Below, one piece after another: positions 25,314-34,054 of a stretch of 64,000 bases of DNA (its first letter is position 1; each line of letters begins with the position of its first letter). The notes beneath the pieces are model-generated. The model did no database searches. It had not been told where the DNA came from and was given only the letters and a program-made list of their open reading frames with translations. A program made the translations under genes and the position numbers. The stretch lies in contig CAJSZV010000002.1 of the NCBI GenBank assembly GCA_910574345.1, positions 248,001 through 312,000 on the forward strand, given 5' to 3'. Source of the DNA: Clostridiaceae bacterium. Its GTDB lineage: Bacteria > Bacillota > Clostridia > Lachnospirales > Lachnospiraceae.

Positions 25314-26674
25314 AGCAAAGAACAGGAGAAAAAAGGGAAAAGAGAAGAGAGTCCCTGACACAGACGCAGTTTATCGCTTTTGGCTTCTTTGTCCTGATTA
25401 TGGCAGGGGCATTGCTTTTGACTCTGCCTTTTGCCAGCAGAGACGGCCGCAGCATGAATTTTTTGGGAGCCCTTTTTACGGCTACCAGCGCTTCCTGCGT
25501 GACGGGACTGGTGGTGGCGGATACCTGGAGCCAGTGGAGTCTGTTCGGGCAGCTGGTGATTATCACCCTGATTCAGATCGGCGGCCTGGGGTTTATTACC
25601 ATCGGCGTCTATGTGTCCATTTTGCTCAGAAGAAGGATCGGTCTGAAGGAGCGGGGGCTGATGCAGGAGAGCACCAGTGCCCTGCAGATTGGAGGAATCG
25701 TAAGACTGACCAAAAAGATTATCGTGGGAACGGCGATTTTTGAGGGAACGGGGGCTTTGCTTCTGGCGATTCGGTTTATCCCCCAATACGGTTTTTCCAG
25801 AGGGATTTTTTACGGCATCTTCCACTCCGTGTCGGCTTTCTGCAATGCGGGGTTTGACTTAATGGGTCATTATGAGCCCTACAATTCCCTGTCGGCTTAC
25901 TACGACGACTGGCTGGTGAATCTGGTGATCATGTCCTTAATTATTATCGGAGGAATCGGATTTATCGTGTGGGATGACATAAGCAGAAACAAACTTCATG
26001 TAAAAAAGTACCTTTTACAGACGAAAATTGTGCTTTTGACCACCATATTCCTGGTGTTTGGAGGCGGCCTGGCCTTTTATTACCTTGAAAAGGATCTGCT
26101 TATGGCGGATATGAGTGTGAGCGGAAAGATTCTTTCCTCCCTGTTCAGTTCCGTGACAGCCAGAACGGCCGGCTTCAACACCATTGACACAGGGGCCCTG
26201 TCAGACGGAAGCAAGCTTTTGACCATTATCCTTATGTTCATCGGCGGAAGTCCCGGTTCCACGGCAGGCGGAGTAAAGACCACCACTATTGTGGTGCTTC
26301 TTCTGTATGTCCACGCCAGCATTCAGCGCACCTACGGGGTCAATGTATTCGGCAGAAGGCTGGAGGAGGAAGCCATCAAACAGGCCAGTTCCGTATTTAC
26401 CATCAACCTGTTTTTAGCCCTCAGCGTGTCCTTAATCATTATGGCAGTCCAGCCTATGTCCCTGTCGGACACATTATTTGAGACTTTTTCCGCCATCGGC
26501 ACTGCTGGGATGACCACAGGCATCACCAGAGATCTTGTGCCGTTATCAAGACTTTTGATCATTCTTCTGATGTACTGCGGACGAATCGGCAGCATGTCCT
26601 TTGCCCTGGCCTTTACCCAGAGCAAGAGAATCACCCGTGTTCAGAATCCGGTGGAGAGAATCAATGTAGGGTGA
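25310..26674 (+). CDS. TrkH/KtrB family potassium uptake channel subunit
   Basis: A 454-residue membrane protein with the fourfold pore-loop architecture of Trk/Ktr channels: TSASCVTGLVVADT, SVSAFCNAGFDLMG, SVTARTAGFNTID and SAIGTAGMTTGIT give the four selectivity glycines, and GGSPGSTAGGVKTTT is the conserved segment before the fourth unit. Size fits KtrB better than TrkG/H. The gating partner TrkA/KtrA with RCK domains is not adjacent; it may be elsewhere in the genome. The four-base overlap with znuB indicates coupled translation. Confidence 0.93.
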   Translation: MKQRTGEKREKRRESLTQTQFIAFGFFVLIMAGALLLTLPFASRDGRSMNFLGALFTATSASCVTGLVVADTWSQWSLFGQLVIITLIQIGGLGFITIGVYVSILLRRRIGLKERGLMQESTSALQIGGIVRLTKKIIVGTAIFEGTGALLLAIRFIPQYGFSRGIFYGIFHSVSAFCNAGFDLMGHYEPYNSLSAYYDDWLVNLVIMSLIIIGGIGFIVWDDISRNKLHVKKYLLQTKIVLLTTIFLVFGGGLAFYYLEKDLLMADMSVSGKILSSLFSSVTARTAGFNTIDTGALSDGSKLLTIILMFIGGSPGSTAGGVKTTTIVVLLLYVHASIQRTYGVNVFGRRLEEEAIKQASSVFTINLFLALSVSLIIMAVQPMSLSDTLFETFSAIGTAGMTTGITRDLVPLSRLLIILLMYCGRIGSMSFALAFTQSKRITRVQNPVERINVG

Positions 26675-26712
26675 CAGGTGTTTTTTGTTCCCTGTCAGGC
26701 GCTGGTCACCCT
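26668..26712 (+). promoter_or_regulatory. Mutually exclusive hairpins at the end of the trkH-type gene
   Basis: AGGGTGAC at 26668-26675 can pair with GTCACCCT at 26705-26712, while TGACAGG at 26672-26678 can pair with CCTGTCA at 26691-26697. The two structures share TGAC and compete. A T-run (26680-26686) lies inside the loops, not after a stem, so this is not a standard terminator. Confidence 0.4.
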
Positions 26713-26761
26713 GTGAACTGTAGTGGGATTGTACAAAAATTGTTCTTTATGAGGAAATAAT

Positions 26762-26790
26762 TTGACATTAATTTCCTAAGTCGTTATAAT
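26762..26790 (+). promoter_or_regulatory. Consensus sigma-A promoter of rex
   Basis: Perfect TTGACA at 26762-26767 and perfect TATAAT at 26785-26790 are 17 bases apart. No clear Rex operator (TTGTTAA-type inverted repeat) could be seen around it. Confidence 0.85.
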
Positions 26791-26825
26791 ATTTTTTAAT
26801 ATAGATAGAAAAGAGGAATATGTGA

Positions 26826-27494
26826 GTGGAACAAAAGCCAATCTCAAAAGCAGTGATTACCAGACTGCCAAGATATTACAGACATCTGGGAGAATTGATG
26901 GAGGAGGGTGTAGAACGTATTTCTTCTAATGATCTGAGTCAGAGAATGCATGTAACGGCTTCACAGATTAGACAGGATTTGAACAATTTCGGAGGATTTG
27001 GTCAACAGGGATACGGATACAATGTAAAATATTTATATACGGAGATCGCCAAGATCATGGGTGTGGACCGTCAGCACAATTTAATTATCATAGGAGCAGG
27101 GAATCTGGGTCAGGCCATTGCCAATTATGCTAATTTTGAGCGGCGGGGATTTATTATCAAAGGAATGTTTGATATTAATCCCAGGCTCATCGGCAGGGTG
27201 GTGAGAGGCGTGGAGATTTTGGGTGTGGAGAATTTGGAGAAGTTCATCGTGGACCATGATGTGCAGATCGCGGCTCTGACCATACCCAAGACCAAGGCGC
27301 CGGAGATCGCAGACCGGCTGGTGGCAGCGGGAATCAAGGCGATCTGGAACTTTGCCCACACGGATCTGGTGGTACCCGATGATGTGGTGGTGGAGAACGT
27401 CCACTTGTCGGAGAGTTTGATGAGGCTTTCTTATCGGGTATGCAGTATGCAGGATCAGAAAGAGCAGGAGAAGAAACGCAGCAACAGGCTTTGA
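26826..27494 (+). CDS. rex: Redox-sensing transcriptional repressor Rex
   Basis: A 222-residue NADH/NAD-responsive repressor of fermentation and respiration genes. It has an N-terminal winged helix (about 1-80; ISSNDLSQRMHVTASQIRQD, then FGGFGQQGYGYNV) and a Rossmann domain (about 82-200) with IIGAGNLGQAIANY for NADH binding. The C-terminal swapped helix ends in LSYRVCSMQ. The start codon is GTG at 26826 after AGAGGA. Length is normal. It is first in a group with acpS, nnr, alr and mazF, a common gene order in Lachnospiraceae. Confidence 0.96.
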   Translation: MEQKPISKAVITRLPRYYRHLGELMEEGVERISSNDLSQRMHVTASQIRQDLNNFGGFGQQGYGYNVKYLYTEIAKIMGVDRQHNLIIIGAGNLGQAIANYANFERRGFIIKGMFDINPRLIGRVVRGVEILGVENLEKFIVDHDVQIAALTIPKTKAPEIADRLVAAGIKAIWNFAHTDLVVPDDVVVENVHLSESLMRLSYRVCSMQDQKEQEKKRSNRL

Positions 27495-27515
27495 GCCGGA
27501 AAGACAGTAGTCATC

Positions 27516-27884
27516 ATGATAGTGGGAGTAGGAACAGACATGATAGAGATCACACGTGTAAGGAAAGCCTGTGCAAAACAGGCTTTCCTTACACGTATTT
27601 ATACGGAAGAGGAATGCCGGCAGGCGGGAGGGAGGGCTTCCAGGCTTGCGGGCAATTTTGCTGTGAAGGAGGCCGTGGCCAAGTGTCTGGGAACGGGATT
27701 TTACGGATTTGGTCCGCGGGAGATCGAGGTGCTGAGGGACGACAGGGGAAAGCCCTGGGTGAGGCTTTATGGCGGCGCGAGAGAAGAGATGGATAAGCTT
27801 GGCATTGATGCATTTCATGTATCCATCACCAATACAAAGGACTATGCAGTGGCCGTTGCAGTGGGGGAGGGATCGCAGGCATGA
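27516..27884 (+). CDS. acpS: Holo-[acyl-carrier-protein] synthase
   Basis: A 122-residue phosphopantetheinyl transferase that loads 4'-phosphopantetheine from CoA onto acyl carrier protein. It begins with MIVGVGTDMIEITRVRKA, where Asp8 binds magnesium, and contains the second motif FAVKEAVAKCLGTGF (Glu and Lys in KEA), then HVSITNTKDYAVAV. Length and motif order are normal. The coding sequence between residues about 13 and 27 contains a perfect 19-pair inverted repeat, reported separately. Its stop overlaps the nnr start (ATGA). Confidence 0.95.
   Translation: MIVGVGTDMIEITRVRKACAKQAFLTRIYTEEECRQAGGRASRLAGNFAVKEAVAKCLGTGFYGFGPREIEVLRDDRGKPWVRLYGGAREEMDKLGIDAFHVSITNTKDYAVAVAVGEGSQA
27554..27596. 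repeat. Perfect 19-pair inverted repeat inside acpS
   Basis: Left arm 27554-27572 (ACGTGTAAGGAAAGCCTGT) and right arm 27578-27596 are exact reverse complements around a five-base GCAAA loop. The reading frame continues through both arms, and the encoded residues align with other AcpS proteins without an insertion. Confidence 0.9.
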
Positions 27885-29386
27885 GATATCTGGTGACAGG
27901 AGAGCAGATGAAAGAGATTGACCGGTATACTATAGATACCATAGGGATTCCTTCCCTGGTGCTGATGGAGAGGGCCGCTGGGGCAGTGGCCAGAGAGGCG
28001 GAGAAGCTTGCAGGGAAGGACGAAGCCATCTGGGCTGTGTGCGGTACGGGAAACAACGGCGCCGATGCCGTCGCGGCAGCCAGGATGCTGGCTTTAAAAG
28101 GATATTCCGTAACCATCATCATTGTGGGAAACATGGAAAAAGGAACAAGGGAATTTCATACCCAGCGGATGATTGCAGGGAATCTGAATCTTTCCGTGGT
28201 GGAATGGAGGGATTTTATTCCGGGACGGTGCAGCCTGATCATAGACGGCGTATTCGGTGTGGGTCTTGCAAGAGAGGTGGAAGGGGAATACAGGGAAGTG
28301 CTGGAAGGCCTTGGAGAGCGAAAAGGGGCAAAGGTGATTGCGGTGGACATCCCTTCCGGCATTGACAGCACTACAGGGCAGATTATGGGAACCGCCTTAA
28401 AAGCCGATGTAACCGTAACATTTGGCTGGGAGAAGCTTGGGAGTATTCTTTATCCGGGAAGAGAATACTGCGGAAAGACAATCGTAGAGGATATCGGATT
28501 CCCTCCGGCGAGTCTGCAAAAAACAGAGCCTTTTGCATGGACCTTTGGGGAGGAAGATCTGTCCGGCCTGCCGAAGAGGCCGGCCTACAGTAACAAAGGG
28601 ACTTTTGGGAAGGTCCTTTTGGCAGCCGGCTCCAGAGGAATGGGAGGAGCCGCCTATCTGGCGGCGCTGGCGGCTTTCCGCATGGGAGCGGGGCTTGTGA
28701 AAATCCTGACTGTGGAGGAGAACCGAACCGTTTTGCAGCAGCTTCTTCCCGAAGCCATAATTACCGTATATGATCCAAGGGAAGCAGGGGGGGATGAGTG
28801 GGAGAAGCGGATGGAACGGGAGTGCGCCTGGGCGGATGTCATTGTCCTTGGTCCTGGGCTGGGACAGGAACCTTATGTGAAATCTTTGGTCCGGTCGGTT
28901 CTCACAAGCGCCTATGTCCCCATTGTGATAGATGCGGACGGGCTCAATGCCATTGCCGCCAACCCGGATCTGGAGCAGTATTATACGGAGAATATTGTGA
29001 TTACTCCTCATCTTGGCGAGATGGCCCGCCTTACAGGCAGAGAGATCCGGGACATTCAAAGCAGTATTGTTTCCACGGCCTTGGATTACAGCCGCCGAAA
29101 AGGGATTGTCTGTGTCCTGAAAGATGCGGCTACGGTGGCAGCCAACCGGGAGGGGCAGTGTTATGTGAATACCAGCGGCAACAGCTGTATGGCCAAAGCC
29201 GGTTCCGGGGATGTGCTTTCTGGTGCTATAGCCGGGCTTCTGGCTCAGGGAATGGAACCTTTTGAGGGAGCGGTTATGGGCGTCTTTGTCCATGGTCTGG
29301 CAGGAGATAAGTACCGGAAAGATCACAGTGCGGGAGAGATGCTGGGGCGGGAGCTGGCCCATACGCTGGGAAAGATTACAGGGTAA
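27881..29386 (+). CDS. nnr: Bifunctional NAD(P)H-hydrate repair enzyme (epimerase + ADP-dependent dehydratase)
   Basis: A 501-residue fusion. Residues about 1-210 are the YjeF_N/NnrE epimerase (SLVLMERAAGAVAREAEK, CGTGNNGADAVAAARML, VDIPSGIDSTTG); residues about 215-500 are the ADP-dependent NAD(P)HX dehydratase NnrD, with GKVLLAAGSRGMGGAAYLAA, GPGLGQ, DADGLNAIA, ITPHLGEMARL and the nucleotide motif AGSGDVLSGAIAGLLAQG. It repairs hydrated NADH and NADPH. It overlaps acpS by four bases and is followed after 15 bases by alr. Confidence 0.95.
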   Translation: MRYLVTGEQMKEIDRYTIDTIGIPSLVLMERAAGAVAREAEKLAGKDEAIWAVCGTGNNGADAVAAARMLALKGYSVTIIIVGNMEKGTREFHTQRMIAGNLNLSVVEWRDFIPGRCSLIIDGVFGVGLAREVEGEYREVLEGLGERKGAKVIAVDIPSGIDSTTGQIMGTALKADVTVTFGWEKLGSILYPGREYCGKTIVEDIGFPPASLQKTEPFAWTFGEEDLSGLPKRPAYSNKGTFGKVLLAAGSRGMGGAAYLAALAAFRMGAGLVKILTVEENRTVLQQLLPEAIITVYDPREAGGDEWEKRMERECAWADVIVLGPGLGQEPYVKSLVRSVLTSAYVPIVIDADGLNAIAANPDLEQYYTENIVITPHLGEMARLTGREIRDIQSSIVSTALDYSRRKGIVCVLKDAATVAANREGQCYVNTSGNSCMAKAGSGDVLSGAIAGLLAQGMEPFEGAVMGVFVHGLAGDKYRKDHSAGEMLGRELAHTLGKITG

Positions 29387-29401
29387 GAGAGGGAACGTGA
29401 G

Positions 29402-30583
29402 ATGAGACCATATACAAGGGTTTACGCCCTGGTGAACCTGGATGCAATTGAGGAGAATATGAAGGCTATGGCAGCCGGCTTGGGGAAAGGGACAGGCATA
29501 ATCGGAGTGGTAAAGACAGACGGGTATGGCCATGGAGCGGTGCCTGTGGCAAAGGCCATAGACCCTTATGTGAAAGGTTATGCCGTGGCCACGGCTGATG
29601 AAGCCATGAATCTCAGAAGCCACGGAGTGATAAAACCTGTTCTGGTTCTGGGAGTGACCCATAAAAGTCATTATGAGGATCTTATAAGGCATGAGATCCG
29701 GTCAGCCGTGTTTGAGAGAAAGCAGGCCCAGGATTTGTCGGAGAGGGCGGTCTCCATGGGAAAAGAAGCATATGTCCATCTGGTTCTGGACACAGGCATG
29801 AGCCGGATCGGCATGAAATTCTGCGAAGAGTCGGCGGAGCTTGCAGCGGAAATCAGCCGCATGCCGGGACTGTGCACGGAGGGGCTTTTTACCCATTTTG
29901 CCAGGGCTGACGAGAGAGATAAGACCTCTGCCGAGGAGCAGCTTCACAAATATCTGGAGTTTGTCCATATGCTTGAAAAGAGGGGAGTCCATATTCCTGT
30001 CAAACACATTTCCAACAGTGCGGGAATTGTGGATATGAGGGAGGCTGACTGTGACATGGTGAGGGCCGGGATTTCCATCTATGGACTTTACCCTTCGGAT
30101 GAGGTAAAAAAGGACAGGGTAATTCTTCACCCGGCTATGGAACTGAAAAGCTTTATTACTTATATAAAAGAGATTGAGCCGGGAACAGCTGTCAGCTACG
30201 GAGGAACCTTTGTGGCGGACAGGCCCTTAGTCATCGCCACGGTTCCCATAGGATACGGAGACGGATATCCCAGGAATCTGTCCGGCAAAGGAAGAGTGCT
30301 GATTCATGGAAAGAGTGCACCTGTTCTGGGGAGGGTGTGCATGGATCAGATGATGGTGGATGTGACCCATATTCCGGAAGCTGAGGAGGAGACGGAGGTA
30401 ACGCTTATAGGCAGGGACGGGGAAGATGAGATCACTGTGGAAGAACTGGCCAGGACAGGGGGAGGGTTTCACTATGAGATCATCTGTGACATAGGAAAAC
30501 GAGTTCCCAGAGTGTACGTAAAAGGCGGCAGGATCGTGGGAAAGAAAGATTATTTTCAAGATATCTATGAGGATTTCAGGTAA
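29402..30583 (+). CDS. alr: Alanine racemase
   Basis: A 393-residue PLP enzyme that makes D-alanine for peptidoglycan. The PLP lysine is in VVKTDGYGHGAVPVAKA (about residue 38) and the second catalytic base, a tyrosine, lies in GTAVSYGGTFVADRP; IGYGDGYPRNLS and VCMDQMMVDVT complete the active site. Length is normal. Placed before mazF as in Bacillus, but here without an antitoxin gene between them. Confidence 0.96.
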   Translation: MRPYTRVYALVNLDAIEENMKAMAAGLGKGTGIIGVVKTDGYGHGAVPVAKAIDPYVKGYAVATADEAMNLRSHGVIKPVLVLGVTHKSHYEDLIRHEIRSAVFERKQAQDLSERAVSMGKEAYVHLVLDTGMSRIGMKFCEESAELAAEISRMPGLCTEGLFTHFARADERDKTSAEEQLHKYLEFVHMLEKRGVHIPVKHISNSAGIVDMREADCDMVRAGISIYGLYPSDEVKKDRVILHPAMELKSFITYIKEIEPGTAVSYGGTFVADRPLVIATVPIGYGDGYPRNLSGKGRVLIHGKSAPVLGRVCMDQMMVDVTHIPEAEEETEVTLIGRDGEDEITVEELARTGGGFHYEIICDIGKRVPRVYVKGGRIVGKKDYFQDIYEDFR

Positions 30584-30721
30584 AACCTCCTCGGAAGATA
30601 TGATATCTTTTCAGGCACAGGACGAAGGAGGCGGGAATAAAATAGTTATAAGCAGGATGAATACGACGGTGCAAACAGGTTAATACTATGGGTAAGAACT
30701 TGATTGACGGAGTGTGATGAT

Positions 30722-31069
30722 GTGATTATCAGACGAGGAGATATTTATTATGCGGATTTGAGACCGGTGGTAGGCTCGGAACAGGGAGGAGTGAGGCCGG
30801 TACTGATTATACAGAATGATGTGGGCAACAAGCACAGTCCTACGGTAATCTGCGCCGCTATTACCTCAAAGATGAACAAAGCCAAGCTTCCTACCCATGT
30901 GGAACTGGATACAAGAAAGTGTGATATGGTCAAGGATTCGGTAATCCTGCTGGAGCAGCTTCGGACCATTGACAAGCAGAGACTGAGAGAGAAAATCTGC
31001 CATATTGACGAAGAACTGCAAAGACGAGTGGACTATGCCCTGATGGTCAGTTTGGAACTGCCTACATAG
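30722..31069 (+). CDS. mazF: MazF/PemK family endoribonuclease toxin
   Basis: A 115-residue EndoA-like mRNA interferase. [23 protein letters not shown] and [25 protein letters not shown] are nearly the family consensus, with the catalytic arginine in GGVRPVL and threonine in AAITS. The GTG at 30722 is chosen because it gives the conserved N-terminus and follows ACGGAG at good distance; a TTG at 30704 is less likely. The gap of 138 bases to alr contains no reading frame long enough for a MazE/EndoAI antitoxin, so the toxin appears to be without a linked antitoxin. Confidence 0.93.
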   Translation: MIIRRGDIYYADLRPVVGSEQGGVRPVLIIQNDVGNKHSPTVICAAITSKMNKAKLPTHVELDTRKCDMVKDSVILLEQLRTIDKQRLREKICHIDEELQRRVDYALMVSLELPT

Positions 31070-31182
31070 TCTGCCATTGACGAAATACAAGGAATCTGAT
31101 ATATTAGCAAATGTGCGGCCTGAGAGGCCAAAGAAGTTTATCAATTAAAATCATACAAAAGAAGGAGAGTTTTGAAGAATTC

Positions 31183-32565
31183 ATGGACGATGGGTATTGG
31201 CCTTTTAGTTTCCTGCTGTTTTTTGCATTTATACTGTTGGAGGCCGGATTTTACGGATTTGGAGATGCGGTAAAGAATATCAATAAGGACAATCTGATGA
31301 AGGAGGTGGAGCTTGGCAATAAAAAAGGGGCAAAGCTTCTGAGGATTGTCAACCGTCCTGCCAGATTCGTGAATACATTACAGATTGCAACCAATGTGAC
31401 GGGCATGGTTATGGGGGCATATATTTTAAAGCAGTGGAGCCGGAAGTTTGAGGCGGTTCTGTGGCAGGCCGGGAATGTGGAAGGTTCTTTTTTGAAGATC
31501 ATCAGTATGGTGATCATAGGAATTATGATCCTGGTATGCCTTGTCTGCTTTGGGGTTATTATCCCTAAAAAGTGCGCGGCCAAATCACCGGAAAAGTGGG
31601 CATATGCCCTTCTTCCCTTTATCTCGGCAGCGGCGGTGCCTTTGTTTCCTTTTACCTGGCTGGCGGCAGGGATCTCCTTTGTAGTCTTAAAAGCCTTCGG
31701 CATTGATATGAATGCAGAGGATGAGAATGTAACGGAAGAGGATATTGTGTCCATGGTCAATGAAGGTCATGAACAGGGAGTTTTGGAGGCAAAAGAGGCG
31801 GAGATGATCACCAACATCTTTGAGCTCAATGATAAGGACGCCGGGGATATTATGACTCACAGAACCAATGTGGTGGGCATTGACGCGTCCCAGACTCTCA
31901 GGGAGGCCATTGGATTCATCTTGAGGGAGGGGAAGAATTCCCGCTATCCTGTCTATGAAAAAGATGTGGATGACATCATCGGACTTTTACATATGAAAGA
32001 TGCAGTGATCTATGGGGAGGATGAGAAGTGGAAGGACAAGCCTGTGGGAGAGATTCCGGGACTGCTCAGGGAAGCTCATTTTATTCCGGAGACCAGAAAT
32101 ATTGATTCTTTATTCAGGGAGATGCAGTCACAGAAGATTCACATGGAGATCGTGGTGGATGAGTACGGACAGACCGCGGGAATTGTGACTATGGAGGATA
32201 TTCTGGAAGAGATCGTAGGCAATATCCTGGATGAGTATGATGCGGAGGAGGAGTACATCCTGGCATTGGAGGACGGCCTGGTGCTTAACGGCCTGACGCC
32301 TCTTCGGGAGGCGGCGGACGCTCTTGGCATTGAATTTACGGAAGAAGAGCAGGACTCCTATGATACGATTAACGGATTCCTTATCTCCAAGCTTGACCGG
32401 ATTCCCAGGGAGGATGAGGATTCAGAAGTAGAGTATAAGGGATACCTTTTTAAGATTCTCAGCGTGGAGAATAAGATGATCCATTCTGTGAAGGTTACGC
32501 CTGTGTCAGAGAATGAGACGGAGGAAGAGACAGAAGTGAAAGAAGAGAGGGAGACGCGCCAGTGA
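31183..32565 (+). CDS. CNNM/CorC (HlyC-type) family membrane protein with CBS pair
   Basis: A 460-residue protein with an N-terminal DUF21/CNNM membrane domain of about four helices (about 1-165), a CBS pair (about 200-320; IMTHRTNVVGID, SRYPVYEKDVDDIIGLLH, KIHMEIVVDEYGQTAGIVTMED) and a C-terminal CorC_HlyC domain (about 350-435). Relatives mediate magnesium or cobalt export and were once called haemolysins. The ATG at 31183 lies about 15 bases after AAGGAG, longer than usual, yet no better in-frame start exists. An acidic C-terminal tail is low complexity. Confidence 0.9.
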   Translation: MDDGYWPFSFLLFFAFILLEAGFYGFGDAVKNINKDNLMKEVELGNKKGAKLLRIVNRPARFVNTLQIATNVTGMVMGAYILKQWSRKFEAVLWQAGNVEGSFLKIISMVIIGIMILVCLVCFGVIIPKKCAAKSPEKWAYALLPFISAAAVPLFPFTWLAAGISFVVLKAFGIDMNAEDENVTEEDIVSMVNEGHEQGVLEAKEAEMITNIFELNDKDAGDIMTHRTNVVGIDASQTLREAIGFILREGKNSRYPVYEKDVDDIIGLLHMKDAVIYGEDEKWKDKPVGEIPGLLREAHFIPETRNIDSLFREMQSQKIHMEIVVDEYGQTAGIVTMEDILEEIVGNILDEYDAEEEYILALEDGLVLNGLTPLREAADALGIEFTEEEQDSYDTINGFLISKLDRIPREDEDSEVEYKGYLFKILSVENKMIHSVKVTPVSENETEEETEVKEERETRQ

Positions 32566-32570
32566 CGCGT

Positions 32571-32615
32571 TTCTTTCTTTGTATCACAGGGTGCGCCTGT
32601 GATACAAAGAAAGAA
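32571..32615. repeat. Perfect 20-pair hairpin without T-run
   Basis: Left arm 32571-32590 and right arm 32596-32615 are exact reverse complements with a five-base loop GTGCG. Neither strand has a U-tract after the stem, so it is not a standard intrinsic terminator. It starts six bases after the stop of the CNNM/CorC gene. Confidence 0.85.
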
Positions 32616-32674
32616 CGGCGAGGCATGCGCACTCTGCCGCTTTTTAAGGGCTGATATAAAAGAAAGGATAAGAC

Positions 32675-34054
32675 ATGACACAACTACTGCGAGACACAAA
32701 AGATATGTTCCGGGATGTTACCTTTTTAAGGAAGACGGTTATGATTGCCCTTCCTGTGGCAATGCAGGGAATGCTGAATACGGTGGTTAACCTGGTGGAC
32801 AACTTAATGATCGGAAGTCTGGGGTCCACGGCCATAGCCTCTGTGGGACTGGCCAATAAGGTGTTTTTTGTATTTACATTACTGGTGTTCGGTGTGAACA
32901 GCGGTTCCGGTATTCTGGCGGCTCAGTACTGGGGCAATAAGGACGTAAAGAATATCAGGCGGGTTCTGGGAGCGGCTCTGACCCTGGCAGTGACGGCGGC
33001 CGTTGTTTTTATGATTCCGGCCTTCTTAATGCCTGAGATGATGATGCGGATCTTCACCACCAGCCAGGCCAGCATTGAGATGGGAGCTGCCTACCTGGCA
33101 GTGGCGGCATTTTCCTATCCCTGTACGGCTCTGACCAATACCTATGTGGCCATGCTGCGGGCAGTGAACCGGGTGAAGGAGCCTGTGGTTATCAGCTGCA
33201 TCGCGATTCTTACCAATATCTGCTTTAACTATATTTTCATCTTCGGAAAATTCGGAGCGCCGGCTATGGGTGTGGTGGGAGCTGCCCTGGCTACTCTGAT
33301 CGCCAGAGTGACGGAGGTGATCCTGATTCTGTGTGTGGTTTATCTGGGAAAGACGCCTCTTGCCTGCCGGCTTAAGGAACTTTTCGGCTGGTCCAGGGAG
33401 TTTCTCATAAAGTTCTTCGTGACGGCGCTTCCCGTGATTATCAATGAGTTTGTCTGGGGACTGGGCACTACCGTCTACTCCATGGCTTACGGGAGAATGG
33501 GGGACGACGCCGTGGCGGCCATTACCATAGCCACTACCATTCAGGATATTGTGGTGGTGCTGTTCCAGGGATTAAGCGCTGCCACAGCGGTTATCCTGGG
33601 CAACGAGATGGGAGCAGGGAAACTTAAGCGGGCCGAAGGTTATGCCAGGAATTTTTTTATTCTTCAGTTTATGGTCACCATGGCCACGGCCCTGTTCTGT
33701 GTGGGAATGCGGTGGAGTTTTATATCCCTTTACCAGCCGGGAATCAGTGACGAGGTGGCCGCTTCGGTGAGCCGGTGCATTATTGTGTTCGGGCTTTTCA
33801 TGCCTTTTAAGATGTTTAACTATGTGAATGTAGTGGGCGTCCTGCGAAGCGGCGGGGATACGGCCATGTGCCTCTTTATCGACACCAGCGGCGTGTGGTT
33901 TATCGGAATCCCCCTGGCATTTATAGGAGGACTGGTTCTTAAGAAGCCTATTCATATTGTGTATGCTATGGTCATGCTTGAGGAGGTCTACAAGGCGGTC
34001 ATCGGGTATGCCAGATACCGGAAGAAAAAGTGGCTGCGCAACCTGGCGGTGTAG
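32675..34054 (+). CDS. MATE family efflux transporter
   Basis: A 459-residue polytopic protein with about twelve helices in two related halves. MIALPVAMQGMLNTVVNLVDNLMIGSLG at the start (here read in parts: ALPVAMQGMLN, VNLVDNLMIGSLGS) is the MATE signature, and the second half repeats it as ALPVIINEFVWGLGTTVYSM. It likely exports drugs or metabolites in exchange for sodium or protons; the substrate cannot be assigned. AAAGGAT precedes the ATG. It stands alone between a hairpin and yebC. Confidence 0.93.
   Translation: MTQLLRDTKDMFRDVTFLRKTVMIALPVAMQGMLNTVVNLVDNLMIGSLGSTAIASVGLANKVFFVFTLLVFGVNSGSGILAAQYWGNKDVKNIRRVLGAALTLAVTAAVVFMIPAFLMPEMMMRIFTTSQASIEMGAAYLAVAAFSYPCTALTNTYVAMLRAVNRVKEPVVISCIAILTNICFNYIFIFGKFGAPAMGVVGAALATLIARVTEVILILCVVYLGKTPLACRLKELFGWSREFLIKFFVTALPVIINEFVWGLGTTVYSMAYGRMGDDAVAAITIATTIQDIVVVLFQGLSAATAVILGNEMGAGKLKRAEGYARNFFILQFMVTMATALFCVGMRWSFISLYQPGISDEVAASVSRCIIVFGLFMPFKMFNYVNVVGVLRSGGDTAMCLFIDTSGVWFIGIPLAFIGGLVLKKPIHIVYAMVMLEEVYKAVIGYARYRKKKWLRNLAV

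Noticed and set aside
26690-26825. Rex operator upstream of rex
   Set aside because: No inverted repeat close to the TTGTTAA-type Rex site could be found; ATTGTTC near 26740 is a single half-site at best.
27440-27796. 118-codon frame overlapping rex and acpS
   Set aside because: Alternative frame of acpS; the real gene has all phosphopantetheinyl transferase motifs.
28397-29692. Long reading frame (431 codons) on the minus strand opposite nnr and alr
   Set aside because: It lies antisense to two clear enzymes, has no recognisable domain or ribosome site, and has composition typical of a shadow frame.
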